Shown here: positions 35,084 to 45,067 of the stretch, piece after piece | Position numbering within the stretch: position 1 is the first letter of the stretch | Layout of the letters: the number at the start of each line of letters is the position of its first letter | Assembly (NCBI RefSeq): GCF_023509015.1 | Contig: NZ_CP094975.1 | Coordinates: forward strand, 3,217,501-3,281,500 | Origin: Pseudomonas abieticivorans | Lineage (GTDB): Bacteria > Pseudomonadota > Gammaproteobacteria > Pseudomonadales > Pseudomonadaceae | Length of the DNA: 64,000 nt | Direction: 5' to 3' | Program-made: the position numbers and the translations under genes | The notes under the pieces: model-generated | Databases searched by the model: none | Seen by the model: only the letters and a program-made list of their open reading frames with translations | What the model was told of the DNA's origin: nothing

Positions 35084-35112
35084 ATGCCTGATGTTTAGTG
35101 TCGCGGTATCAC

Positions 35113-35149
35113 ATAGTGAAAAACTATAGGGCACAAAAGATCTATACAT
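35113..35149 (+). promoter_or_regulatory. Candidate OxyR site and promoter of katA
   Basis: ATAG-N7-CTAT (35113-35127) matches half of the OxyR consensus exactly. At the consensus spacing the second half is degenerate (AAAA...ACAT). A -10-like TATACA overlaps at 35143-35148 with a poor -35, as expected for an activator-dependent promoter. OxyR control is inferred. Confidence 0.45.
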
Positions 35150-35231
35150 TAGAAACCGTCATCCCTTTCAATGATACTGGCCACCTGCCGATTAGCCCGG
35201 CACCAAGAAGCCCGACAGAGGAAGAGATTTC

Positions 35232-36680
35232 ATGAGCCAGAGCAAGACCCTCACTACCGCCAGCGGAGCTCCCGTTGCAGACAATCAGAATTCCCGCTCT
35301 GCCGGTCCACGCGGCCCATTGCTGCTGGACGACTTTCACCTGATCGAAAAGCTCGCGCATTTCAACCGCGAGAACATCCCAGAGCGTCGGGTGCACGCCA
35401 AGGGTTCGGGCGCTTATGGCACCTTTACCGTCAACCGTGACATCACCGAATACACCAGCGCCAAACTGTTCGACACCGTTGGCAAGCAGACCGAGACGTT
35501 CCTGCGTTTTTCCACCGTGGGTGGTGAGCGCGGCTCGGCTGATACCGAGCGCGACCCACGCGGCTTCGCCTTGAAGTTCTATACCGAGGAAGGCAACTGG
35601 GACATCGTGGGTAACAACACTCCGGTGTTTTTCATTCGCGACCCGCTGAAGTTCCCAGACTTTATCCACACCCAGAAACGTTTGCCGCAAAGCAACCTGA
35701 AAAGCGGCCAGATGATGTGGGACTTCTGGTCGCACTCGCCAGAAGCGTTGCACCAGGTCACCATTCTGTTCTCTGACCGGGGTATCCCGGACGGCTATCG
35801 CCACATGCACGGCTTTGGTAGCCACACCTACAGCTTGATTAACGCCAAGGGCGAGCGTCACTGGGTGAAATGGCACTACAAGACCCTGCAAGGCATCAAG
35901 AACCTCGCGCCTGCAGATGCTGCACGCCTGGCCGGTACCGACCCGGACTACGCCCAGCGTGATCTGTTCGGCGCGATCGAGCGCGGTGATTTCCCGAAAT
36001 GGCGCGTGTGTATCCAGGTGATGACTGAAGCCCAGGCCAACGCGCACCGTGACAACCCGTTCGATGTGACCAAGACCTGGTCGCAAAAAGAGTACCCGCT
36101 GATCGAAGTGGGCATTCTTGAGCTGAACCGCAATCCGCTGAACTATTTTGCTGAAGTCGAGCAAGCCGCATTTGGTCCGAGCAATATGGTGCCAGGCGTC
36201 GGCTTGTCGCCAGACCGCATGCTGCAAGGTCGTGTGTTTGCCTACGCTGATGCCCATCGCTATCGGGTAGGTACCAACCACCAACAATTGCCGGTAAACG
36301 CCCCGCGTAGCCCGGTCAACAGCTACCAGCGCGACGGCTCCATGGCGTTTGGCAGCAACGGTGGCGCAGCGCCCAATTATGAGCCCAACAGTTATGGCGA
36401 TGCCCCTAAACAGGCGCCGCAGTATCGTGAGCCGGCCCTGGCGTTGAGCGGTGCCGCCGATCGTTTCGACCATCGGGAAGACACCGACTACTACAGCTAT
36501 GCCGGTGATCTGTTCCGACTGATGAACGATGACCAGAAAACACTGTTGGTCAATAACATTGCCGGCGCCATGGCCGGGGTCAGTGCGGACGTGGTCCAGC
36601 GTCAATTGCAGCACTTCTACAAGGCAGACCCGGCCTATGCGAATGGGGTTGCGAATGCTTTAGGCGTGAACCTGGCCTAA
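35232..36680 (+). CDS. katA: Catalase, monofunctional haem type (KatA)
   Basis: The enzyme converts hydrogen peroxide to water and oxygen. The 482-residue product is a small-subunit clade 3 catalase. The catalytic histidine is H55 in [12 protein letters not shown], the distal asparagine lies in [12 protein letters not shown], and the proximal haem tyrosine lies in [14 protein letters not shown]. There is no signal peptide, so it is cytoplasmic. The neighbouring ferritin gene fits the P. aeruginosa arrangement, where that protein supports KatA activity. The upstream OxyR-like site suggests peroxide induction. Confidence 0.95.
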   Translation: MSQSKTLTTASGAPVADNQNSRSAGPRGPLLLDDFHLIEKLAHFNRENIPERRVHAKGSGAYGTFTVNRDITEYTSAKLFDTVGKQTETFLRFSTVGGERGSADTERDPRGFALKFYTEEGNWDIVGNNTPVFFIRDPLKFPDFIHTQKRLPQSNLKSGQMMWDFWSHSPEALHQVTILFSDRGIPDGYRHMHGFGSHTYSLINAKGERHWVKWHYKTLQGIKNLAPADAARLAGTDPDYAQRDLFGAIERGDFPKWRVCIQVMTEAQANAHRDNPFDVTKTWSQKEYPLIEVGILELNRNPLNYFAEVEQAAFGPSNMVPGVGLSPDRMLQGRVFAYADAHRYRVGTNHQQLPVNAPRSPVNSYQRDGSMAFGSNGGAAPNYEPNSYGDAPKQAPQYREPALALSGAADRFDHREDTDYYSYAGDLFRLMNDDQKTLLVNNIAGAMAGVSADVVQRQLQHFYKADPAYANGVANALGVNLA

Positions 36681-36697
36681 CTCGAAATGATAAGAAG

Positions 36698-36722
36698 AAC
36701 CGCCCTCATTTGGGCGGTTTTT
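36698..36722 (+). terminator. katA terminator
   Basis: The stem AACCGCCC/GGGCGGTT with a TCATTT loop is followed by TTT. Confidence 0.88.
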
Positions 36723-36763
36723 CGCTGCCAATCGTCCACTTTTCTCTGCTTTTTTGCGATTTT

Positions 36764-36793
36764 TGACCTTTCTCTCCGTGACCTTTCGGTCAC
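36764..36793 (+). promoter_or_regulatory. Direct and inverted repeats before the ferritin gene
   Basis: TGACCTTTC occurs twice 15 bases apart (36764-36772 and 36779-36787). The second copy is part of a perfect palindrome GTGACC-TTTC-GGTCAC (36778-36793). A -10-like TATAAC lies at 36806-36811, so the palindrome would cover its -35. The regulator is unknown. Confidence 0.45.
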
Positions 36794-36835
36794 CTTGGCT
36801 CAAACTATAACTTTCAAGCAGGGAGATGTAGGGCG

Positions 36836-37300
36836 ATGCAAGGTCACCCGGACGTAATCGAATACCTCAACACGTTGCTGACCGGCGAGCTGGCAGCCCG
36901 TGATCAATATTTCATCCATTCGCGGATGTATGAGGACTGGGGCTTCAGCAAGCTCTACGAACGCATCAATCACGAAATGGAAGAAGAGGCAGGCCATGCC
37001 GACGCCTTGATGCGCCGCATCCTGATGCTCGAGGGAACGCCGCGCATGCGCCCCGACGACCTGGATGTAGGCACCACGGTGCCTGAGATGCTCGCCAGCG
37101 ACTTGCGCCTGGAGTACAAGGTGCGTGCCGCGCTGTGCAAGGGCATCGAGCTGTGCGAAGTGCACAAGGACTACGTCAGCCGCGATATTTTGCGCGTGCA
37201 ACTGGCCGATACCGAAGAAGATCATACCTATTGGCTGGAGAAGCAGCAGGGGCTGATCAAATCGATCGGCTTGCAGAACTACTTGCAGTCGCAGTTCTGA
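36836..37300 (+). CDS. ftnA: Bacterioferritin-family ferritin lacking the haem ligand (FtnA/BfrA type)
   Basis: This is an iron-storage subunit of the bacterioferritin family, 154 residues. Ferroxidase ligands are present at the expected positions (E18, E51, H54, and the distal E and H in the TEEDH segment). The residue equivalent to haem-ligating Met52 of E. coli bacterioferritin is Ala52 ([11 protein letters not shown]), although Met48 lies nearby. This is the feature that led P. aeruginosa BfrA to be reclassified as ferritin FtnA. The katA-ftnA-uvrA order is also shared. Many annotations call it bfr. Confidence 0.9.
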   Translation: MQGHPDVIEYLNTLLTGELAARDQYFIHSRMYEDWGFSKLYERINHEMEEEAGHADALMRRILMLEGTPRMRPDDLDVGTTVPEMLASDLRLEYKVRAALCKGIELCEVHKDYVSRDILRVQLADTEEDHTYWLEKQQGLIKSIGLQNYLQSQF

Positions 37301-37313
37301 TTTCAGCTCACAT

Positions 37314-37341
37314 AAAAAAACCCGCTAATGCGGGTTTTTTT
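37314..37341. terminator. Bidirectional terminator between ftnA and uvrA
   Basis: AAAAAAACCCGC-TAAT-GCGGGTTTTTTT is a symmetric hairpin between two convergent genes, with T tracts in both directions. Confidence 0.92.
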
Positions 37342-37365
37342 ATAGCTGCTGATTTTGCGGTGATA

Positions 37366-37414
37366 GCTTCGCGGATAAATCCGCTCCTACTGTAGGCGCG
37401 GATTTATTCAAGCC
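37366..37414. repeat. REP-type inverted repeat
   Basis: CTTCGCGGATAAATCCGCTC and the inverted GGCGCGGATTTATTCAAG surround CTACTGTA. The core is the same as in the copies at 1.84-1.9 kb and 51.25-51.33 kb. It lies just after the uvrA stop. Confidence 0.75.
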
Positions 37415-37419
37415 GATAC

Positions 37420-40254
37420 CTAGGCTTTGTCGCGTTCCAGCAGCGGCTTGAGGTAGTGGCCAGTGTAGGACTGCTTCATTTGCGCTACCTGCTCTGGCGT
37501 GCCGCAGGCAATGATCTGCCCGCCCTTGGAGCCACCTTCCGGCCCCAGGTCGACCAGCCAGTCGGCGGTCTTGATCACGTCCAGGTTGTGCTCGATCACC
37601 ACCACGGTGTTGCCGTGGTCGCGCAGCCGATGCAGTACGTCCAGCAGTTGCTGGATATCGGCAAAGTGCAGGCCGGTGGTGGGCTCGTCGAGGATGTACA
37701 AGGTTTTGCCGGTGTCGCGTTTCGAAAGCTCGCGGGACAACTTCACCCGCTGTGCCTCGCCACCGGACAGCGTGGTCGCCGACTGCCCCAGCTTGATGTA
37801 GGACAGGCCCACATCCATCAGTGTTTGCAGCTTGCGCGCCAGCGCCGGCACTGCGTCGAAGAACACGCGGGCCTCTTCGATGGTCATCTCGAGGGTCTCG
37901 TGGATGTTCTTGCCCTTGTACTTGATCTCCAGAGTTTCGCGGTTGTAACGCTTGCTTTTGCACACGTCGCACGGCACGTAGATATCCGGCAAAAAGTGCA
38001 TTTCTACTTTGATCAACCCGTCGCCCTGGCAAGCCTCGCAGCGGCCACCCTTGACGTTGAACGAGAACCGCCCCGGGCCATAACCGCGCGAGCGCGACTC
38101 TGGGACGCCGGCGAACAATTCGCGGATGGGCGTGAACAGCCCGGTGTAGGTGGCCGGGTTGGAGCGCGGTGTACGGCCGATCGGGCTCTGGTCGATGTCT
38201 ACTACTTTGTCCAGGTGCTGCAGGCCATCGCAACTGTCGTGGGCTGCGGCCTCCAGCGTGGTGGCACCGTTCAGTGCAGTAGCGCTGAGCGGGAACAGAG
38301 TATTGTTGATCAGGGTCGATTTGCCTGAGCCGGATACACCCGTGACGCAGGTGAGCAGACCGATCGGGATTTCCAGATCGACGTTGCGCAGGTTGTTGCC
38401 GCGCGCGCCCTTGAGGGTCAGCGAGAGCTTTTTGTTACGCGGCGTGCGCTTGGCCGGCACGGCGATCTTGACTCTCCCGGAGAGGTATTTGCCGGTCAGC
38501 GAGTCCGGGTGGTCCATCACTTCCTGGGCGGTGCCCTGGGCGACGATATGGCCACCGTGCACGCCGGCACCCGGGCCAATGTCCACGACATAGTCAGCCA
38601 GGCGGATGGCGTCCTCGTCATGCTCGACCACGATTACCGTGTTGCCGATGTCGCGCAGGTGCTTGAGCGTGCCCAGCAGCCGGTCGTTGTCGCGCTGGTG
38701 CAGGCCGATGGAGGGCTCGTCGAGGATGTACATGACGCCCACCAGCCCCGCGCCAATCTGGCTGGCCAGGCGGATACGCTGCGCTTCGCCGCCAGACAGG
38801 GTGTCGGCACTGCGATCCAGGGTCAGGTAGTCCAGGCCCACGTTCACCAGGAACTGCAGGCGCTCGCGGATTTCCTTGAGAATCTTGTCGGCAATTTCGC
38901 CACGGCGCCCGGTAAGCTTCAGGCCGCCGAAGTAGTCGGTGGCTTCGCCGATCGGCAGCCCGGTCACCGCTGGCAAGGTTTTCTCGCCTACCCATACGTG
39001 GCGTGCTTCACGACGCAGCCGCGTGCCACGGCAGTCCGGGCACGGCTGGGTGCTGAGGAACTTGGCCAGCTCTTCGCGCACGGTGGCCGATTCGGTCTCG
39101 CGGTAGCGTCGCTCCAGGTTCGGCACGATGCCTTCGAAGGGATGCGAGCGCTTGACGATATCGCCACGGTCGTTGAGGTACTTGAAGTCGACGTTCTGCG
39201 TACCGCTGCCGTGCAACAAAAGCTTCTGCTGGTCGGCGGGCAGTTCGTTGAACGGTTTTTCCAGGCTGAAACCATAGTGCGCGGCCAATGACCCGAGCAT
39301 CTGGAAGTAATAGACGTTACGGCGGTCCCAGCCGCGAATCGCGCCCTCGGCCAGGGTCAGCTCGCCGTTGACCAGGCGCTTGGTGTCGAAGAACTGCTTG
39401 ACCCCCAAACCGTCGCAGGTCGGGCAGGCGCCGGCCGGGTTGTTGAAGGAGAACAGCTTGGGTTCCAGCTCGCTGATCGCATGGCCACAGATGGGGCAGG
39501 CGAAGCGGGCGGAGAAGATCATCTCTTCACCCGGCTCATCGTCCATCGGCGCTACCAGCGCGATGCCGTCGGCCAGCTTCAGCGCGGTTTCGAAGGACTC
39601 GGCCAAACGCTGCTGCAAGTCTTCGCGGACCTTGAAGCGGTCGACCACCACTTCGATGGTGTGCTTCTTCTGTTTGTCCAGCTTGGGCAGTTCGTCGAGC
39701 TCGTGCAGACGCCCGTTGATGCGTGCCCGCACGAAGCCCTGGGCACGCAGCTCTTCGAAGATCGCCAGGTGCTCGCCCTTGCGCTCGCGGATCACCGGGG
39801 CCAGCAGCATCAGCTTGCTGCCCTCCGGTTGGGCCAGCACCAGGTCGACCATCTGGCTGACGGTCTGGGCTTCCAGCGGGATATCGTGGTCCGGGCAGCG
39901 CGGCTGGCCAACCCGTGCATACAGAAGGCGCAGGTAGTCGTATATTTCGGTGATGGTGCCCACGGTGGAACGCGGGTTGTGGGACGTTGACTTTTGCTCG
40001 ATTGAGATCGCCGGCGACAGGCCTTCGATGGTATCGACGTCGGGTTTTTCCATCATCGACAGGAACTGCCGGGCGTAGGCCGACAGCGACTCGACATAGC
40101 GGCGCTGGCCTTCGGCGTACAGGGTGTCGAATGCCAGCGATGACTTGCCGGAGCCGGACAGCCCGGTGATGACGATCAGTTTGTCCCGTGGCAGGGTCAG
40201 GTCGATGTTCTTCAGGTTGTGGGTTCGAGCCCCACGAATCAGGATCTTGTCCAA
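37420..40254 (-). CDS. uvrA: Excinuclease ABC subunit A
   Basis: UvrA is the damage-recognition ATPase of nucleotide excision repair. The 944-residue product has two ABC modules: Walker [13 protein letters not shown] near the N-terminus and [10 protein letters not shown] in the second half, both with LSGGEAQR signatures. The zinc modules [10 protein letters not shown]...CPTC and CEACQGDGL...CDVC are present. The family sequence [18 protein letters not shown] begins right after TTG 40254-40252, so a TTG start is chosen. The ATG 108 bases upstream would add residues with no homology. A LexA-like box and a -10 lie just upstream. Confidence 0.95.
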   Translation of the reverse strand: MDKILIRGARTHNLKNIDLTLPRDKLIVITGLSGSGKSSLAFDTLYAEGQRRYVESLSAYARQFLSMMEKPDVDTIEGLSPAISIEQKSTSHNPRSTVGTITEIYDYLRLLYARVGQPRCPDHDIPLEAQTVSQMVDLVLAQPEGSKLMLLAPVIRERKGEHLAIFEELRAQGFVRARINGRLHELDELPKLDKQKKHTIEVVVDRFKVREDLQQRLAESFETALKLADGIALVAPMDDEPGEEMIFSARFACPICGHAISELEPKLFSFNNPAGACPTCDGLGVKQFFDTKRLVNGELTLAEGAIRGWDRRNVYYFQMLGSLAAHYGFSLEKPFNELPADQQKLLLHGSGTQNVDFKYLNDRGDIVKRSHPFEGIVPNLERRYRETESATVREELAKFLSTQPCPDCRGTRLRREARHVWVGEKTLPAVTGLPIGEATDYFGGLKLTGRRGEIADKILKEIRERLQFLVNVGLDYLTLDRSADTLSGGEAQRIRLASQIGAGLVGVMYILDEPSIGLHQRDNDRLLGTLKHLRDIGNTVIVVEHDEDAIRLADYVVDIGPGAGVHGGHIVAQGTAQEVMDHPDSLTGKYLSGRVKIAVPAKRTPRNKKLSLTLKGARGNNLRNVDLEIPIGLLTCVTGVSGSGKSTLINNTLFPLSATALNGATTLEAAAHDSCDGLQHLDKVVDIDQSPIGRTPRSNPATYTGLFTPIRELFAGVPESRSRGYGPGRFSFNVKGGRCEACQGDGLIKVEMHFLPDIYVPCDVCKSKRYNRETLEIKYKGKNIHETLEMTIEEARVFFDAVPALARKLQTLMDVGLSYIKLGQSATTLSGGEAQRVKLSRELSKRDTGKTLYILDEPTTGLHFADIQQLLDVLHRLRDHGNTVVVIEHNLDVIKTADWLVDLGPEGGSKGGQIIACGTPEQVAQMKQSYTGHYLKPLLERDKA

Positions 40255-40285
40255 AGTGGCCTCGCACGGCGGGCGTAAACGTAGG

Positions 40286-40319
40286 AGTATAAAGCCAAAT
40301 ACTGGATGGATGCACACTA
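40286..40319 (-). promoter_or_regulatory. Candidate uvrA promoter with LexA (SOS) box
   Basis: The 20-base element at 40300-40319 reads TACTG-N10-CACTA on the plus strand, one base off the TACTG-N10-CAGTA LexA consensus. On the minus strand a -10 TATACT lies at 40291-40286. The box would cover the weak -35, a suitable place for repression. Confidence 0.5.
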
Positions 40320-40431
40320 TCAGATGACATCCATGAAGCCATACATGACAACTGCGCGGCAAAGCGTCGCCATATACCCCGTCAATCGATGGGACTGGTA
40401 GAATCTGCGCCGGTTCACATGAGGTTTATCC

Positions 40432-41826
40432 ATGCACGATCTTCACAGCGAACGCATGAGTGGTAGCGAGACCCGCGCGGCGAGCGGTCTGGCTCTGGTG
40501 TTCGCCTTCCGTATGCTGGGCATGTTCATGGTGTTGCCGGTTCTGGCGACCTACGGCATGGACCTGGCCGGCGCCACGCCAGCGCTCATCGGCTTGGCCA
40601 TTGGTGCCTACGGCCTGACCCAGGCGTTCCTGCAGATCCCGTTCGGGATCATTTCCGATCGCATCGGCCGGCGCCCGGTTATCTATGTCGGCCTGGTGAT
40701 CTTTGCCCTGGGCAGCGTGCTGGCCGCCCAGGCCGACTCCATCTGGGGGGTGATCGCCGGGCGTATCCTGCAGGGAGCCGGGGCGATTTCCGCCGCGGTC
40801 ATGGCCTTGCTGTCCGACCTGACCCGCGAGCAGCACCGTACCAAGGCCATGGCCACCATCGGCATGAGCATCGGCGTGTCGTTTGCCGTGGCCATGGTGA
40901 TCGGGCCATTGCTGACCCGCGCCTTCGGGCTGTCGGGGCTGTTCCTGGCCACTGCGGCATTGGCCGTGGTCGGCATCGCCCTGATCGCGTTCATGGTGCC
41001 CCATGCGCCCAGCCATTTCACCCATCGTGAATCCGGCGTGGCACGCCAGGCGTTGCTGCCGACCCTGCGCAACCCCGACCTGTTGCGCCTGGACGTGGGC
41101 ATTTTCGTGTTGCATGCCATCCTCATGGCCAGCTTCGTGGCCCTGCCTTTGGCCTTGGTCGACCGGGCCGGGCTACCCAAGGAGCAGCACTGGTGGGTGT
41201 ACCTGACGGCGCTGGTGGTATCTTTTTTCGGGATGATTCCGTTCATCATTTATGGTGAAAAGAAGCGCAAGATGAAGCGCGTGCTGATCGGCGCCGTGGC
41301 GACCCTGATGCTGACCGAGCTATTCTTCTGGGAATTCGGTAACACGTTGCGCGAGTTGGTCATCGGGACCGTGGTGTTCTTCACCGCCTTCAACCTGCTC
41401 GAAGCGTCGCTGCCGTCGCTCATCAGCAAGGTCTCGCCGGCGGGCGGCAAAGGCACGGCGATGGGGGTGTACTCCACCAGCCAGTTCCTGGGCGCGGCAC
41501 TGGGCGGTATTCTCGGCGGCTGGTTGTTCCAGCACGGTGGCTTGAGCGTGGTATTCATCGGCTGTGCCGGGCTGTTGGCCATTTGGTTGGCCATAGCTGT
41601 TACTATGCGCGAACCTCCGTACGTCACGAGCCTGCGCTTGCCGCTGTCGCCTGAGGCGATTCGCGAAGCCGGCTTGACCGAGCGCCTCAAGGCCGTGCCG
41701 GGTGTAACAGATGCAGTGGTGGTTGCCGAAGAGGCCGCCATCTATATCAAATTGGACACAGAAATTTTGGATCGCAACGCCCTGGAGAGCCTGGTCAACC
41801 AAGCCCCAGAGGCCTGCGAAGCCTAG
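40432..41826 (+). CDS. MFS transporter, YajR-like with C-terminal soluble domain
   Basis: The 464-residue major facilitator protein has about twelve transmembrane segments. The motif A loop (GIISDRIGRRPVIYVG) follows TM2. After TM12 (about residue 390) comes a soluble tail of about 70 residues (ERLKAVPGVTDAVVVAEEAA, then YIKLD). It resembles the YAM ferredoxin-like domain of E. coli YajR. The substrate is unknown; drug-efflux annotation is only by family. It lies 9 bases before ssb, so the two may share a transcript. Confidence 0.85.
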   Translation: MHDLHSERMSGSETRAASGLALVFAFRMLGMFMVLPVLATYGMDLAGATPALIGLAIGAYGLTQAFLQIPFGIISDRIGRRPVIYVGLVIFALGSVLAAQADSIWGVIAGRILQGAGAISAAVMALLSDLTREQHRTKAMATIGMSIGVSFAVAMVIGPLLTRAFGLSGLFLATAALAVVGIALIAFMVPHAPSHFTHRESGVARQALLPTLRNPDLLRLDVGIFVLHAILMASFVALPLALVDRAGLPKEQHWWVYLTALVVSFFGMIPFIIYGEKKRKMKRVLIGAVATLMLTELFFWEFGNTLRELVIGTVVFFTAFNLLEASLPSLISKVSPAGGKGTAMGVYSTSQFLGAALGGILGGWLFQHGGLSVVFIGCAGLLAIWLAIAVTMREPPYVTSLRLPLSPEAIREAGLTERLKAVPGVTDAVVVAEEAAIYIKLDTEILDRNALESLVNQAPEACEA

Positions 41827-41835
41827 GAGAACGTT

Positions 41836-42375
41836 ATGGCCCGTGGGGTTAACAAAGTCATATTGGTCGGCACTTGTGGCCAGGATCCGGAAGTTCGTTA
41901 CCTGCCAAACGGTAACGCCGTGACCAACCTGAGCCTGGCTACCAGCGAGCAGTGGACCGACAAGCAGAGCGGCCAGAAGGTCGAGCGCACCGAGTGGCAC
42001 CGTGTGTCGATGTTCGGCAAGGTTGCCGAGATCGCCGGTGAATACCTGCGCAAAGGTTCGCAGGTCTACATCGAAGGCAAGTTGCAAACCCGCGAGTGGG
42101 AAAAAGACGGCATCAAGCGCTACACCACCGAAATCGTCGTCGACATGCAGGGCACCATGCAGCTGCTGGGCGGCCGTCCTCAACAGGGCGACCAGAACAA
42201 CCAGGGCGGTGGCGGCAATAACTACCAGCAGTCCGCACCCCGCCAGCAGGCCCCGCGCCCGCAGCAGTCGGCTCCCCAACAGTCGTCCCCGCAGCAGTCG
42301 CGCCCAGCGCCGCAGCAGTCGGCTCCGCAGCCGGCACCAGACTTCGACAGCTTTGATGACGATATTCCGTTCTAG
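41836..42375 (+). CDS. ssb: Single-stranded DNA-binding protein
   Basis: SSB protects ssDNA and recruits repair and replication partners. The 179-residue product has an OB-fold in residues 1-110 ([20 protein letters not shown]). A long Gln/Pro/Gly-rich linker (about residues 115-165) leads to the acidic tip DSFDDDIPF that binds partners. Divergent uvrA-ssb is the usual gammaproteobacterial layout, here with an MFS gene between them. Confidence 0.97.
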   Translation: MARGVNKVILVGTCGQDPEVRYLPNGNAVTNLSLATSEQWTDKQSGQKVERTEWHRVSMFGKVAEIAGEYLRKGSQVYIEGKLQTREWEKDGIKRYTTEIVVDMQGTMQLLGGRPQQGDQNNQGGGGNNYQQSAPRQQAPRPQQSAPQQSSPQQSRPAPQQSAPQPAPDFDSFDDDIPF

Positions 42376-42402
42376 GAATCGTTTGAGCGCGTATGTCTCA
42401 AG

Positions 42403-42427
42403 AAGCCCCGCATTGCGGGGCTTTTTT
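42403..42427 (+). terminator. ssb terminator
   Basis: The stem AGCCCCGC/GCGGGGCT with a short ATT loop is followed by TTTTTT. Confidence 0.9.
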
Positions 42428-42483
42428 ATGTCCAAGGCCCTCACCCCCGACGCATCGGGAGGGCCACGGATCTAAAGCCAGCC

Positions 42484-43884
42484 TTACCAGCTGAACTTCA
42501 ACTCCACCCCGACATAATCGCTGTCATGCCCCCCGGCATCGCGCAACGTCTGGCCCGCCTCGTAGTGCACTGCCTCGATTGCCCCGGTCAGGTTGCTGTT
42601 GAACGCGTAGTCCGTACGCACCTGCCCATAGGCGCCCGTCCAGCGGCCACCTTGGCCTGCAGTGCCGGCCACGGCGATGTTGGGTTGCGTGTACACGGCG
42701 TCCTCGGTGGTTTGCCGCCACAGCAACCCCACCGCCGTCAGCACGCTTAACTTGGGCACTGGCTTGACGGTAATCGACGGTTTGACGTGGATCAGGTTGC
42801 TGTACCCGGTGTACCCACCCAAGTTGAAGTAGTAGCCATTGGGAAACAGCGGGTTGAACGTGCCCAAGGTGCCATCCCCGGGGTGCTTGTCACCTGAGGC
42901 GATATCCAGTTGCAGACCCACGCGCGGGGTCCAGTTCACATTGCCAAAGGTGTAGCCGACGCGGCTGCCGCCGGCCCAGGCGCGGATGTCCTTGGCGCCC
43001 ACGGCGCCGGTTTGTGCCATGGCCTCCAGGTCCCAGTCGTAGCCTTGCGCCGCACCGCCCAGGCGGGCGTCGAAAATGTCGCGGCTTTCCTGGCCGCTGG
43101 CGTCCAGGTAATGGGCGTCGCTGCGGTCATACAGGGCGTAATAGGCCGACAGCTCATTGCTGCCCGCCACCAGTCGTTCCACCCTCAGCAAATTGAAGCG
43201 TATGTCGTTGTTGGACTTGTCGTCGAAGTCGTGGTCGTCGAAGTACTGCACGGGGCGGCTGGCGATGCCAATGAAACGCCACTGTGCGGTTTCCCAGTCG
43301 GCCCAGACGGCATCGAATGACTGGCGTACGTTCGGCCCGTCCCGGGAGGAGATAAAGCGCTGCAAGTCGAATGCAAAGTCCTGGCGGCCGACTCGAGCCT
43401 TGAGCAGGCCGCTATCCAATGCCTTGATGTACTCGACAAACGCCAGGCGCAAATCCAGGCGGTTCTGGTCGGCGCCACCCAGGGTGGTCTTGTCGTAGGC
43501 GCGTGCATCTTCCAGCTGAGTGAATATTCGCCAGTTCTCGTTCAAGTGCACATCCGCGTGTACTTGAAAGCGTTGCAGCAGGTAGGCGTCACGCGCCACG
43601 CCCTTGGTGCCGAAGCCTGGCGCGTTGTTCATCTCGAACCGCTCGCGCAAGGTGGCGCCCAGCGACATGTAGTTCGCCGGGTTGTCTGCCGAAAGCGCGA
43701 TGTATTTGAGGTTGTCCAGCGGCTGGGTATGCAGCGCCGGGTCGGCCAGCACGGACCAATTCTCCTGCCAGCGGTTGGCCTTGATCGCCGGCCGGGTTAC
43801 TTCGCCATCGGCATGGGCGTTACCGCTGATCAAGGGGCAGAGCAGTGCGAGATACAAACCGCTCAGGCGACGGCAGTAGGGCAT
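42484..43884 (-). CDS. Alginate-export-family outer-membrane porin
   Basis: The 466-residue protein has a signal peptide ending NAHA-DGEV and a beta-barrel pattern, with an outer-membrane C-terminal ELKFSW (terminal Trp). Segments such as LRERFEMNNAPGF, RVGRQDFAFD and RFNLLRVER match the alginate_exp (AlgE-like) family. Members include AlgE and many small-solute porins. No alginate genes lie nearby, so the substrate is unknown. It follows the VOC-like gene by 27 bases on the same strand, which suggests co-transcription. Confidence 0.85.
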   Translation of the reverse strand: MPYCRRLSGLYLALLCPLISGNAHADGEVTRPAIKANRWQENWSVLADPALHTQPLDNLKYIALSADNPANYMSLGATLRERFEMNNAPGFGTKGVARDAYLLQRFQVHADVHLNENWRIFTQLEDARAYDKTTLGGADQNRLDLRLAFVEYIKALDSGLLKARVGRQDFAFDLQRFISSRDGPNVRQSFDAVWADWETAQWRFIGIASRPVQYFDDHDFDDKSNNDIRFNLLRVERLVAGSNELSAYYALYDRSDAHYLDASGQESRDIFDARLGGAAQGYDWDLEAMAQTGAVGAKDIRAWAGGSRVGYTFGNVNWTPRVGLQLDIASGDKHPGDGTLGTFNPLFPNGYYFNLGGYTGYSNLIHVKPSITVKPVPKLSVLTAVGLLWRQTTEDAVYTQPNIAVAGTAGQGGRWTGAYGQVRTDYAFNSNLTGAIEAVHYEAGQTLRDAGGHDSDYVGVELKFSW

Positions 43885-43911
43885 GGGGGCGGCTCCATCA
43901 ACTGGCGAGGA

Positions 43912-44805
43912 TTACTGCTTGGCAGTGACCTGATGGATCTCGGCGATGTAGCCACCGGGGAAGTCCACCAGGGCGGCATCACGGCCAGCGGCGCTGAACG
44001 GCTTGACCACGACGGTGGCACCGCTGGCCTGTGCCTTGGCCAGGGTGGCGTTCAAATCGCTTACTTCGTAGCCGGTGGTTTCATGGCCGTAGGGGTAGGG
44101 CAGGTGGCCATTGGTGACCAGCACGGTCAGCTTGCCGAAGTCCGATTCGATGCGCACGCGCTGATAGCTACCGCTGGCCTGGCCGATCTCGACCGCTGGA
44201 GCCGTCTTGTCATCGGACACCACTTTGCCGTGGGAGAACGCCAGGAACGCTTTGATGAATGCGCCTGCGCTGTCGGCAGACAGGTACACGCGGTTCTCCG
44301 GGATGGCTTGGAAGGCGGTGTACTGCGGCACCTTGCTATGCCAGTAAAGCTGCATGTTCACGCCGCCCGGCCACTGCACCACGGCATCGCGGCCAATGGG
44401 GTCTGGAAAGTCTGACACGATCACGCTGGCACCGGCCTGGCGCGCGGCCTTGACGGCGACGTCCATGTCCTTGACCAAGTAGCCCGAACGCTCGTCGCCG
44501 AAAGGGTGTGGGATCGGCGTCTTGAAGCCGAACAGCGACACGGTGCCTACCGGCGTCTGCAGCAATTGCGAGGTGGTGCTGCTGGGCACTGGCAATACGT
44601 TGACCACGACCTGCGGGGTGCTCTGGCCGCCGAACGTAGCCAGAAAGCTTTTCACAAAGGGGTCGACGTCGGCGGGTGCGACGTAGACATGGGAGGTGTC
44701 GTACTGAGGGGCAACGGCAACCGCAGGGGTGCTGGCGGCGCTGGCGCCAATCGATGCAGTCAGTGAGGCCGCAGCCAGCGAAACCTTGAAAAGTGAGTGG
44801 CGCAT
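43912..44805 (-). CDS. Secreted VOC/glyoxalase-like protein with two tandem domains
   Basis: The 297-residue product has a signal peptide (MRHSLFKVSLAAASLTASIGASA). Two VOC-type halves follow: YDTSHVYVAPADVDPFVKSF to NMQLYWH, and NRVYLSADSAGAFIKAFLAF to YIAEIHQ. Periplasmic location is unusual for this superfamily. The catalytic activity cannot be told from sequence, and metal ligands are not obvious in both halves. GGAG precedes ATG 44805. It lies upstream of the porin in a two-gene unit. Confidence 0.8.
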   Translation of the reverse strand: MRHSLFKVSLAAASLTASIGASAASTPAVAVAPQYDTSHVYVAPADVDPFVKSFLATFGGQSTPQVVVNVLPVPSSTTSQLLQTPVGTVSLFGFKTPIPHPFGDERSGYLVKDMDVAVKAARQAGASVIVSDFPDPIGRDAVVQWPGGVNMQLYWHSKVPQYTAFQAIPENRVYLSADSAGAFIKAFLAFSHGKVVSDDKTAPAVEIGQASGSYQRVRIESDFGKLTVLVTNGHLPYPYGHETTGYEVSDLNATLAKAQASGATVVVKPFSAAGRDAALVDFPGGYIAEIHQVTAKQ

Positions 44806-45067
44806 CTATTTCTCCATGAGCAGGTGTTCAGCCCCGGCGGGGCCCGAGCAGGGTAGGCCTGCCTGCCAGATGAAAAATTGAATGGCCGTGCTCTTCTTGT
44901 CTGTAGGCCTTGAGCCAGAGCGCATCAGCCTGATCCGCAGCACAGCCGTGCGATACCCGGTTGCGCACAATTGGCACGCTGCGCTCACTCATCACGATTC
45001 GAGGCCTATGGCTGGGCATCGGTCTGTTCTCGGGACTGGCCAGCGCGCAGCGCAAGGGCGCTGTGTC

